This document shows, in pieces, positions 1 to 6,520 of a stretch of DNA of 13,982 nt. A program made the translations under genes and the position numbers. Source of the stretch: Candidatus Latescibacterota bacterium. Its GTDB lineage: Bacteria > Latescibacterota > UBA2968 > UBA8231. The DNA is taken from NCBI GenBank assembly GCA_022825185.1, contig JAJDYK010000205.1, forward strand, positions 1 to 13,982, in the 5' to 3' direction. Positions within the stretch are counted from its first letter, which is position 1; every line of letters begins with the position of its first letter. The notes beneath the pieces were generated by a model, which saw only the letters and a list, made by a program, of their open reading frames with translations, ran no database searches and was not told the origin of the DNA.

Positions 1-95
1 TTCACGGGATGGCGATGGTCACCCGCAACGTCGATGATTTTACTCCCCTAGGTGTTGAAATAGTGAATCCTTGGGAATACGTTCAATCCGCTTAA
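1..95 (+). CDS. PIN-domain ribonuclease toxin (VapC/FitB type), C-terminal end only
   Basis: The window opens inside a gene. Reading from base 3, 30 codons end at a TAA at 93-95. The fragment contains M-V-T-R-N-V-D-D-F followed by L-G-V-E-I-V-N-P-W-E. This is the usual ending of VapC/FitB-type PIN domains: the T-R-N-x-x-D-F segment carries the last acidic metal-binding residue, and a G-V-x-x-x-N-P-W strand closes the fold. Such proteins are Mg-dependent ribonucleases that act as toxins of type II toxin-antitoxin pairs. The antitoxin would normally lie just upstream, outside the window, so the pair cannot be confirmed. The match rests on a short fragment, and a PIN protein outside a toxin-antitoxin system is also possible. 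Confidence 0.6.
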   Translation, partial: HGMAMVTRNVDDFTPLGVEIVNPWEYVQSA

Positions 96-159
96 TATCT
101 GCTGGATTTCCGTTACCTCAATCCCCGCTGCTATGAACTTCGTTTAGGACAACTATAAC

Positions 160-1131
160 ATGAATATCGGACTCTGCGCTTGGAGCTTTACTGGCGCTCA
201 CAAAGAAGCTGGCCGCGCCATCGACCCCCACACCCCCGAGGGCCTGACGCGTCTAGCCCGCGACAACGGCCTCCACAGCGTCGAATTTGCGTCCCAATGG
301 CTGGGCGACTGCTCGTCGGAGGAGCGGGCAGTTTTTGCCGAGACGCGCGCCGGTCTCGATCTGTTCTTGGACACGGGCGGCGACAACTACGCCGAAGATA
401 TCGCGCCGTTGCGCCAAGCCATTGAGACGGCGCACCAAACTGGTGCCCGCGCCGTGCGCACGACCGTCAGTCGCCTCCTCGAAGGCAACCGCACTGAGTA
501 TGGTGCCGAAGGGATGCGAGATTACATTGAAGCCTTAGTGCAGCCCTTCAAGGAAGTTATGCCGCTCGCCGAGGAATACGGCATTCCGGTGGGTATTGAA
601 AACCACCAGGATTTGAGTTCGTGGGAATTGCTGTCGCTGTGTGAAAAGGTCGGCAGCCCGCAACTGGGCATCACCATGGACGTAGGCAATGCCTTTGCCG
701 TCGGCGAGCATCCCTTGGCCTTTACCGAGCGCATCTTGCCGATCCTCAAGCACGTCCACATCAAGGACTACACGGTCCACCCCACGCCCTCGGGCTACCG
801 CCTCAAGCGCTGTGCCATCGGCGATGGGGTCGTCGATTGGCCGGAGATCATTGCGCTATTCGACCGCGAGGTGCCGCATATCCAGGGCTGCATTGAACTC
901 GGCGCGAGCGCCGCCCGGCACATTCGCCTGTTGGAAGAGGACTGGTGGGCGACCTTCCCCGAGCGACCTATCTACGAGACCATAAATGCCATCCGCACTT
1001 TGCATCAGGCGGCTGGCGATCCAGACGATTGGCAGACGCCGCACGAGCGCGGGGAGAGTGCGGATGTGCGGGTTGCTTATGAGCTAGAGCAGTTTGAACG
1101 CTCGGTCGCCTACGTTAAGAAATTCATGTAA
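160..1131 (+). CDS. Sugar-phosphate isomerase/epimerase-like TIM-barrel protein (AP endonuclease family 2 fold)
   Basis: This 323-residue protein has the xylose-isomerase-like TIM-barrel pattern. The motifs visible in order are I-E-N-H-Q-D (146-151), M-D-V-G-N (173-177), H-V-H-I-K-D-Y (198-204), G-D-G-V-V-D-W (221-227) and I-E-L-G (245-248). By analogy with metal-dependent members of the family, Glu147, Asp174, His200 and Glu246 would bind the divalent metal that shuttles protons between C2 and C3 of a keto sugar or sugar acid. The exact substrate cannot be read from sequence. An AGGA-like ribosome site lies about 10 nt before the ATG. The sulfatase gene follows after 36 nt in the same direction, so co-transcription is likely and a role in using a released sugar is a reasonable inference. 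There is no signal peptide, so it is cytoplasmic. Confidence 0.85.
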   Translation: MNIGLCAWSFTGAHKEAGRAIDPHTPEGLTRLARDNGLHSVEFASQWLGDCSSEERAVFAETRAGLDLFLDTGGDNYAEDIAPLRQAIETAHQTGARAVRTTVSRLLEGNRTEYGAEGMRDYIEALVQPFKEVMPLAEEYGIPVGIENHQDLSSWELLSLCEKVGSPQLGITMDVGNAFAVGEHPLAFTERILPILKHVHIKDYTVHPTPSGYRLKRCAIGDGVVDWPEIIALFDREVPHIQGCIELGASAARHIRLLEEDWWATFPERPIYETINAIRTLHQAAGDPDDWQTPHERGESADVRVAYELEQFERSVAYVKKFM

Positions 1132-1167
1132 GCCGTTCTTTAACCCTTTCACCCGAAAGCTCAAACC

Positions 1168-2676
1168 ATGTCCGACCGTCCCAATATCCTCTTCATAATG
1201 TCCGACCAACTCATCGCCGCTCTGACCGGAGCCTACGGCCATCCTGTCGTCCAGACGCCGCACTTGAATCGCCTCGCTGCCGAAGGCGTCCGCTTTGACT
1301 CGGCCTATACTCCGTTCCCCTTGTGCGCTCCGGGCCGCGCTTGCATCACCAGCGGACGCCATGCCTCTGAGATCGGTGCTTGGGACAACGGGGCGCTTTT
1401 GGCTGCGGATGTGCCGTCGTACGCTCACTACCTCAGCAACGCAGGCTACGACACGGTGCTTTCGGGCAAGATGCACTTTGTCGGCCCCGATCAGGTACAC
1501 GGCTTTCACCGTCGGCTGACGACTGACATTTACCCGCCCGACTTTTCGTGGGTCAAGGAAGAGTGGATCCGCATCAAGGAGACCAAGGGGGAGGACTACG
1601 AAAAGGTCATGGGCAACCGCCCTACGTACAACGCCGGCGGCTACACCGGCCAGGCTGTGCGCGTCAATTTCTGGCACAATGCCCTCAGCTACGATGAAGA
1701 GACGCAATTCCGCGCCGTCGAGTATCTCCGCGCCCAACGCGGCGATGACCCTTTCTTGCTCTGCGCTTCGTTCCATCATCCGCACGAGCCGTTCCACCCG
1801 CCGCAGGCGTACTGGGACCGCTACGCAGACGCCGAGATCGCCATCCCCGAATTTCCGGCCAATCTCGATGAGACTTATTCAGCGATGGATCGCTGGCTCA
1901 ACGCCTACCACGGCACCCGCCGCTTCGACTTGCGCGATCCCGAGAGCCTGCGCCGTCTGCGCCGCGCGTACTACGGCTTGGTGACATACCTCGACGACAA
2001 GGTCGGCGGCCTGCTGGCAACGCTGGAGGAAACAGGCCTGCTCGACAATACGGTCGTAGTCTTTACCTCCGACCACGGCGACATGCTGTGCGAAAAGGAG
2101 ATGGTGCAGAAGCGCTGTTTTTACGAGTGGTCGTGCCGCGTCCCCCTCATCGTCCGCTTCCCCGACCAGTGGCAGGCCGGTACCACTGTCGAGACGCCGA
2201 CATCGCTGCTCGATCTGCTGCCGACCTTTTGCGAGTTGGCCGGTGCCGAGGTGAGCTTGCCCCACGATGGCACCAGTCTCCTGCCGATCATCGAAGGCCA
2301 GCAAGCGGAACGCCACATCTTCGCCCAAGCCCACGAAGCGGTGGGTGCGCCTTGCATCATGGTCCGCGAGGGCCGGTTCAAATACAATTACATCCACGGC
2401 CACCAGCCGCAGCTTTTTGACTTGGAGAGCGATCCCGGAGAGTGGAACAACCTCGCTGGCGCAGCCGAGCACGCCGCAACCGAAACGCGCCTGCGTGGAC
2501 TGATCCTAGACCGCTTTGATCCCGATAAAATGGCCGCTGACAACCTCGACAGCCTCTATCGCCGTCGCCTAATCCGGGACGTGATGTACAAGCACGACGC
2601 CTCGTGGAATTACCCTACGGACTTCGATCCGAGACGAGGGGCGCTCGACCAGTACTTGCCGCCGCTACCCTCCTAA
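1168..2676 (+). CDS. Choline-sulfatase-like type I sulfatase (Cys-type, formylglycine-dependent)
   Basis: This 502-residue sulfatase of the alkaline phosphatase superfamily begins with P-N-I-L-F-I-M-S-D-Q, where Asp13 is an expected metal ligand. The activation site C-A-P-G-R (53-57), followed by T-S-G-R, places Cys53 as the residue converted to formylglycine. Other expected active-site parts are K101-M-H103, the histidine cluster S-F-H-H-P-H-E-P-F-H (201-210), T-S-D-H-G-D (300-305; Asp302, His303) and Lys315. The opening segment (Y-G-H-P-V-V then L-C-A-P) and the C-terminal tail rich in aromatic, Asp and Arg residues resemble choline sulfatases more than carbohydrate-specific ones, but the true ester is unknown. 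No clear signal peptide is seen, suggesting a cytoplasmic enzyme. It follows the sugar isomerase gene and overlaps the convergent FAH-family gene by 12 nt. A dedicated formylglycine-generating enzyme is not in the window. Confidence 0.9.
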   Translation: MSDRPNILFIMSDQLIAALTGAYGHPVVQTPHLNRLAAEGVRFDSAYTPFPLCAPGRACITSGRHASEIGAWDNGALLAADVPSYAHYLSNAGYDTVLSGKMHFVGPDQVHGFHRRLTTDIYPPDFSWVKEEWIRIKETKGEDYEKVMGNRPTYNAGGYTGQAVRVNFWHNALSYDEETQFRAVEYLRAQRGDDPFLLCASFHHPHEPFHPPQAYWDRYADAEIAIPEFPANLDETYSAMDRWLNAYHGTRRFDLRDPESLRRLRRAYYGLVTYLDDKVGGLLATLEETGLLDNTVVVFTSDHGDMLCEKEMVQKRCFYEWSCRVPLIVRFPDQWQAGTTVETPTSLLDLLPTFCELAGAEVSLPHDGTSLLPIIEGQQAERHIFAQAHEAVGAPCIMVREGRFKYNYIHGHQPQLFDLESDPGEWNNLAGAAEHAATETRLRGLILDRFDPDKMAADNLDSLYRRRLIRDVMYKHDASWNYPTDFDPRRGALDQYLPPLPS

Positions 2677-3687
2677 TCCCTGTAGCTGCGTTGGCTCTTC
2701 GAGGGGCACTACGGGATTTTCCAAAACCCCGATTCCGCCGGAAAAGGTCAACTGCATCACGTCTCCGTCCAAAAGCCCCGTCGCCAAGTCGGCCTCGGCA
2801 AAGACGATGGGCGTCCCCCAATAAAACGCCATCAGGGTGCGTGGCTCTAGGGGCAGCCGACTGAAAAGATGGCGCTCTAAATGCAGGAGCCGCCCGGGCA
2901 TGTTCAGGTTGTTCTGGCCAGTTGGGCCCTTTTTGTAGGCTATGGTTTGGCCGTCGCGCAAGATGCGGCACGAGACCTCGACCTCGGCGTCGTCGTATTC
3001 GTCGGCTGTAACCAATACTGGCCCTAGGGAAGCGCAGCCACCGGCCCAGTTTTTGGCTTGGGGCAGGTTGAGGGGATTAGCGGCCTCAATGCCGTTGTCG
3101 GTGGCGTCGTTGCCGCCAGTGTAGCCGAGCCTCTCTAAGCGACCCTGGCGCGTCAGGCCATAGACTGACACTAGCTCGGTCTCGGGCACTAAGCGCTGGG
3201 TGTCGGTGGGTCGGGTGATGGGCTGGCCGTGTCCGACGACGGCGTCTGGCTCGCCCTTGGCGAACAGCTCGGGCCGCCCGCCGCCGGACACTTCGCGGTA
3301 TTTCTGGTCGTACACGTTGATGGCCTCGCCGGTGGCCTGCTGCGCTTCGATCTCACGCAACTTGGCGCTGACCTCGTGGGTGACGCCGGCTAGCCACACG
3401 CGCAGGGCGTGGGGATGGCCGGGTGGGCCGCTGACTGGTTTGATGAGGTACGGATCGTGGGTGCTGCGGTTGGCCAACAGTGAGTCTAGCAGCAAGCGGC
3501 GCGTAGCTTGTTTTTGCAGGTTTTGAGCGGCTGCTACTAACCCAACCTCGTCGCCGCCACCGTCGTAGTAGAGTTGATGTACGGTGCGTGGTCCTTGGTC
3601 TGCATCCGTCAGATCTAAGACCTCGTCGCCGGTGACGAGGCCCAAGCGCATGCCGTCGCCCGGCTCGATAAATTGCACTAGTTTCAC
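2665..3687 (-). CDS. Fumarylacetoacetate hydrolase (FAH)-family protein, possibly a 2-keto-3-deoxy sugar acid dehydratase
   Basis: This 340-residue protein has an N-terminal FAH-type domain (M-K-L-V-Q-F ... G-L-V-T-G-D-E-V-L-D-L) and the catalytic FAH domain. R-P-E-L-F-A-K-G (138-145), P-E-T-E-L (169-173) and G-N-D-A-T-D (191-196) mark the metal site, with Glu169, Glu171 and Asp194 as probable ligands. N-P-L-N-L-P-Q-A-K (204-212) followed by G-C-A-S-L-G-P resembles the subgroup that acts on 2-keto-3-deoxy sugar acids such as KDA dehydratase, rather than true fumarylacetoacetase; this assignment is inference. The start is GTG at 3687, chosen because AAGGAG lies 8 nt upstream and the next codons read K-L-V-Q-F. 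It is the third gene of the mqnB-mqnD operon, 24 nt after mqnD, with no obvious functional link to menaquinone. Its TAG overlaps the sulfatase end. Confidence 0.85.
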   Translation of the reverse strand: MKLVQFIEPGDGMRLGLVTGDEVLDLTDADQGPRTVHQLYYDGGGDEVGLVAAAQNLQKQATRRLLLDSLLANRSTHDPYLIKPVSGPPGHPHALRVWLAGVTHEVSAKLREIEAQQATGEAINVYDQKYREVSGGGRPELFAKGEPDAVVGHGQPITRPTDTQRLVPETELVSVYGLTRQGRLERLGYTGGNDATDNGIEAANPLNLPQAKNWAGGCASLGPVLVTADEYDDAEVEVSCRILRDGQTIAYKKGPTGQNNLNMPGRLLHLERHLFSRLPLEPRTLMAFYWGTPIVFAEADLATGLLDGDVMQLTFSGGIGVLENPVVPLEEPTQLQGLGG

Positions 3688-3695
3688 GCGTATTA

Positions 3696-3701
3696 CTCCT
3701 T
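3696..3701 (-). promoter_or_regulatory. Ribosome binding site supporting the GTG start of the FAH-family gene
   Basis: On the minus strand AAGGAG lies 8 nt before a GTG codon at 3687-3685. No ATG offers a comparable site nearby, so this sequence decides the start in favour of GTG. Confidence 0.8.
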
Positions 3702-3711
3702 GGTAATCGTT

Positions 3712-4539
3712 TTAAGAGATAAAGAGCGGCGCATCGGACTTAGGCGCGATGCCGGCCCGCTCGGCCCGCTCGATCAGATCGAATATAGCGGCCTCGCCGT
3801 CCACTCCGTAGTCGAGCGTGTGCTGGTTGACGTACAGGTCGATGTGCGCCTGCATGACGCTGTCGTCCATTTCTTGGGCGTGCTGGCGGATGTAGCCGCG
3901 CACCGCGTCTGGGTGGGCATAGGCGTATTCTACGCTCTGCACGAGCGCGCGGTCGAGCTGGCCGATGAGTTCGGCCCCGAGGCTGCGCCGCGCGAGGATG
4001 CCGCCGAGGGGGATCGGGTGCCCAGTGCTTTCCTCCCACCACTGGCCTAGGTCGATGAGCGCTGCTAGCCCGTGTTGGGCATAGGTGAAGCGGCTCTCGT
4101 GGATGATGACGCCTGCATCGACTACGCCTTGCGCGGTCGCGCCTACGATCTGGTCGAAAGGCATGACCGCGAGTTGCTCAATGCTAGGATCGAAGAGCCG
4201 CAGCAAGAGGGCTGCGGTGGTCAGCCGCCCGGGAATGGCGATCCGCTTGTGTTTGAGGTCTTTTAGTGCCAGCTCTTCCCGCGCTACCAATAGCGGCCCG
4301 CACCCCCTCCCCAAGGCACCCCCCGAATGCAGAAGGCAGTACTCCTCCCGCAAGTGAGCCAGCGCGTGGAAGGATATTTTGGTCGCGTCGAGTTGTCCTT
4401 TCAGCGCCATCTCATTGAGCGTCTCAATGTCCGCCAGCACCTCCTCGCATTCGGGCGCGCCGGCGATATGCCCGTGGACCAAGCCGCAAAAGACAAACGT
4501 ATCGTTGGGACAGGGCGAATAGCCCAAGGTCACGCGCAT
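3712..4539 (-). CDS. mqnD: 1,4-dihydroxy-6-naphthoate synthase (futalosine pathway of menaquinone synthesis)
   Basis: MqnD converts cyclic dehypoxanthinyl futalosine to 1,4-dihydroxy-6-naphthoate, the late step that forms the naphthoquinone ring. The 275-residue length is normal for the family. Characteristic segments are G-Y-S-P-C-P-N-D-T-F (6-15), D-A-T-K-I-S-F (51-57), G-G-A-L-G-R-G-C-G-P-L (73-83), I-P-G-R-L-T-T-A (102-109), G-V-I-I-H-E-S-R (143-150) with the conserved His147 proposed as catalytic in the family, and H-P-I-P-L-G-G (174-180). The fold is that of periplasmic binding proteins, but there is no signal peptide and the enzyme is cytosolic. The ATG lies inside the last codons of mqnB (10-nt overlap), so translation is probably coupled. 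mqnA, mqnC and mqnE are not in the window. Confidence 0.95.
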   Translation of the reverse strand: MRVTLGYSPCPNDTFVFCGLVHGHIAGAPECEEVLADIETLNEMALKGQLDATKISFHALAHLREEYCLLHSGGALGRGCGPLLVAREELALKDLKHKRIAIPGRLTTAALLLRLFDPSIEQLAVMPFDQIVGATAQGVVDAGVIIHESRFTYAQHGLAALIDLGQWWEESTGHPIPLGGILARRSLGAELIGQLDRALVQSVEYAYAHPDAVRGYIRQHAQEMDDSVMQAHIDLYVNQHTLDYGVDGEAAIFDLIERAERAGIAPKSDAPLFIS

Positions 4540-5252
4540 AGTCCCTCCTCCAAGAGTTGCTGAACCGCTATCTGCGCCCTAGCGGCGGCTCCCGGCAAAT
4601 CCCATTGCTCCCGCGCGCGCTGCTCGACGATGTTACTCATGGCGCGCAGTTCGACAAAAGGCACCTCGTACAGGGCGCATAGGTGCGCGGCGGCCGCGCC
4701 CTCCATGTTTTCGCACAAGGCCCCAAAGCGCCGCCCTCTTTCCAGACCCAATTCGTCGGTGCCCGAGCATCCCTGCACGGTGACGAAGGGGCCGATGTGG
4801 GCTTCGGGCAAAGCCGCGCCCGCCCGCTGCACCCACTGTGCGTCAATGGGAAAGCAATTGTAGTAAGAGCGCCCTTTCTCCAGCACTGGAATGCCGATCA
4901 GTTCTCCGCCCTGCCAGCCGTCCGGCGTCCTCACTCCCAGATCTCCGTAGTTTTCCTCGCTAGCCAAGGCCAAGTCTCCGACGCTTGCTCCGCTCTCGGG
5001 ATACGCCCCGCCCACGCCGATCTGTACGACCCGTTGCGGTCGTTGCGCCTGCAAGTAGCAGGTGAGTGCATGCGCTGTGTTCACCGCGCCGATTCCGGTC
5101 GCCACCAAAGTCACCGGCTGCGCGCCAATTTTCCCACTCACCCATTCGCGCTCGGCGACGTTGCGCTGCACGCGCTCGGCCACGGCCTCCCTCAGAGCAA
5201 GCTGCTCAAAGGCCGTTGCACTCAGCACGAGGATATCTTCCGTGGCCGTCAT
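4530..5252 (-). CDS. mqnB: Futalosine hydrolase (nucleosidase of the futalosine menaquinone pathway)
   Basis: MqnB removes the base from futalosine (or aminodeoxyfutalosine) to give dehypoxanthinyl futalosine, the substrate of MqnC. The 240-residue sequence is of the purine nucleoside phosphorylase/nucleosidase fold: G-I-G-A-V-N-T-A (53-60), G-V-G-G-A-Y (79-84), E-N-M-E-G-A-A (181-187, with the ribose-binding Met-Glu pair) and R-A-M-S-N-I-V-E-Q-R (203-212), the ending typical of futalosine hydrolases. Pairing with mqnD directly downstream removes most doubt versus MTA/SAH nucleosidase. AGGAG sits a few bases before the ATG at 5252. It is the first gene of a leftward operon and shares a 95-bp intergenic region with the divergent enolase-like gene. 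Confidence 0.93.
   Translation of the reverse strand: MTATEDILVLSATAFEQLALREAVAERVQRNVAEREWVSGKIGAQPVTLVATGIGAVNTAHALTCYLQAQRPQRVVQIGVGGAYPESGASVGDLALASEENYGDLGVRTPDGWQGGELIGIPVLEKGRSYYNCFPIDAQWVQRAGAALPEAHIGPFVTVQGCSGTDELGLERGRRFGALCENMEGAAAAHLCALYEVPFVELRAMSNIVEQRAREQWDLPGAAARAQIAVQQLLEEGLCA
4543..4552 (-). promoter_or_regulatory. Strong ribosome binding site for mqnD inside the mqnB 3' end
   Basis: The minus strand reads GGAGGAGGG just before the mqnD ATG at 4539. The same bases encode L-E-E-G of MqnB. The site supports the mqnD start and translational coupling of the two genes. Confidence 0.8.
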
Positions 5253-5347
5253 TCGGCACTCCTGTTAAAATATCGAACTAATATACGGTTGACTGCACCG
5301 AGGGCCAGCCGTACAATCCGGCTAGTCACCCTTCCCCGGATTGCCTT
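5253..5347. promoter_or_regulatory. Divergent intergenic region between mqnB and the enolase-like gene
   Basis: These 95 bp must hold the start signals of both the leftward mqnB operon and the rightward operon. The rightward promoter is clear (5289-5317). For the leftward operon only an AT-rich TATATT on the minus strand around 5280-5285 is seen, without a convincing -35 box. Confidence 0.5.
5289..5317 (+). promoter_or_regulatory. Sigma-70-type promoter of the enolase-like/purM-like/regulator operon
   Basis: TTGACT at 5289-5294 and TACAAT at 5312-5317 are separated by exactly 17 bp, each box one or two changes from consensus. Transcription would start near 5324, leaving a leader of about 24 nt before the ATG at 5348. 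No Shine-Dalgarno sequence is apparent in that leader. Confidence 0.7.
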
Positions 5348-6520
5348 ATGCACATTTGCCACATCCGCATCTACTCGGTCGCCGTCCCCCGCGTGTACCA
5401 CACCCACGTAGCCTCCACGGGCGGCCACAGCAAGAATGCCTCGCGCTACTACGTACTGGAACTCGAGACCAATACGGGCCTGCGCGGCCTCGGCGAGATC
5501 TCGGATCTAGAGGATGCGTGGCAAGCGCCGTCGCCAGAGACCCTGTGCGAGACCTTGACTCCCCTACTGGCTGGTGCCGACCCACGCAAACGCCTCCTCG
5601 CTTGGGAGCGCGTCGCCGAGGCGTTGCCCGCCAGCGACCACCCGGAATTTCGTCGGCTCGTCAGTGCAGCCGTGGAAATGGCTCTGATCGACCTCGCGGG
5701 CAAGTACTACAACGCCCCGGCTCATGCGCTTTTAGGCGGCCAGTACCGGGACGCACTGCCCATCTCTTGGGTCGCGTATATCCGCAGTGCGGACGAGCTG
5801 GCAGAGGAAATTCAGGCAAAGGTCGCCGAGGGCTTTACGGCCTTCAAGCTCAAGGTAGGGGCCGACTTTGAGCTCGACTGCGAGCGCGTCCGCGTCTGCC
5901 GCCGGATCGTCGGCCCGGATGCGTACCTCAAGGCCGATGCTTCGGGCGCGTGGGAAGAAGAAGAGGCCATCGAGCGGATCCGCGAATTGGCCGCGCTGGG
6001 CGTGGATGCGGTTGAGACGCCGATCCAATGCGTCGCGCGCGAAGTGGCCAAGAACCGTCCCGAACAGGTCAATGCCGACCCAGACGCTGCCGCCTTGGCC
6101 TTGGCGCGAGTGCGCGCGGCCGTGCCCGCGGCCCTCATCGAACACGTCGCCGACTTTGACGACTCGTTTGCCCTCGCTCTCTTGCACCACCGGGCCGTGG
6201 ATGCCTTCAACGTCGCGCCCGTCCAGGCCGGTAGCCTGCACCGCGCCCAGCGGCTGAGCCAACTCGCCGCGGCCGCTGGCGTACCCGTCTTGCTCGGTAG
6301 CACGGTCGAACTCGGCATTGGCACGACCGCGGCTGTGCATCTTGGCGTGGCTACTAAAGCCGTCTGCGCGCCATCGGATTTGGTCGGTCCGGGTCTGTTG
6401 GCGAGCGATGTCGTCACACCGCGCTTGACCTACCAGCAGGGCTGCTTGCACGCTCCGCCTGGCCCGGGATTGGGCGTCGAGTTGATCCCCGAGTTGATGG
6501 AACAGAAAGGAACCCCATGA
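5348..6520 (+). CDS. Enolase-superfamily protein (mandelate racemase/muconate lactonizing enzyme type), altered active site
   Basis: This 390-residue protein has the capping domain (about 1-125) and TIM barrel (about 135-370) of the mandelate racemase/muconate lactonizing group. Visible catalytic elements are K-L-K (Lys167, Lys169) on the second strand, Asp197 in L-K-A-D-A-S-G-A-W and Glu223 in D-A-V-E-T-P-I. The late part G-V-P-V-L-L-G-S-T-V-E-L-G-I-G-T (311-326) is typical. Oddly, the third metal ligand region reads L-I-E-H-V-A-D (263-269) instead of the usual x-D-E-S, it lies about 42 residues after Glu223 rather than about 25, and the lysine usual on the following strand is absent (F-N-V-A-P-V-Q-A-G, 287-295). 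The substrate is unknown; an acid-sugar dehydratase, a racemase or a non-classical activity are all possible. The stop overlaps the purM-like start (ATGA). Confidence 0.8.
   Translation: MHICHIRIYSVAVPRVYHTHVASTGGHSKNASRYYVLELETNTGLRGLGEISDLEDAWQAPSPETLCETLTPLLAGADPRKRLLAWERVAEALPASDHPEFRRLVSAAVEMALIDLAGKYYNAPAHALLGGQYRDALPISWVAYIRSADELAEEIQAKVAEGFTAFKLKVGADFELDCERVRVCRRIVGPDAYLKADASGAWEEEEAIERIRELAALGVDAVETPIQCVAREVAKNRPEQVNADPDAAALALARVRAAVPAALIEHVADFDDSFALALLHHRAVDAFNVAPVQAGSLHRAQRLSQLAAAAGVPVLLGSTVELGIGTTAAVHLGVATKAVCAPSDLVGPGLLASDVVTPRLTYQQGCLHAPPGPGLGVELIPELMEQKGTP

Noticed and set aside
71..98. TTGGGA and TAATAT as a promoter for the sugar isomerase gene
   Set aside because: The spacer is 16 bp and the -35 box is poor. 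It overlaps the end of the PIN-domain gene and cannot be separated from chance.
1084..1797. Long minus-strand open frame opposite the sulfatase
   Set aside because: It is antisense to a sulfatase with complete motifs, and its translation shows no recognisable domain. GC-rich codons leave opposite frames open.
1879..2472. Second long minus-strand frame opposite the sulfatase 3' half
   Set aside because: It overlaps the well-supported sulfatase fully and shows no motif of its own.
4683..5411. 242-codon plus-strand frame across mqnB and the divergent intergenic region
   Set aside because: It is opposite mqnB, crosses a promoter region and overlaps the enolase-like start in another frame. Its composition is unlike the true proteins here.
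5348..6520. Enolase-like gene as menC (o-succinylbenzoate synthase), given nearby menaquinone genes
   Set aside because: The neighbouring genes belong to the futalosine route, which does not use MenC, and the conserved second lysine of MenC is missing. It is also divergently transcribed.
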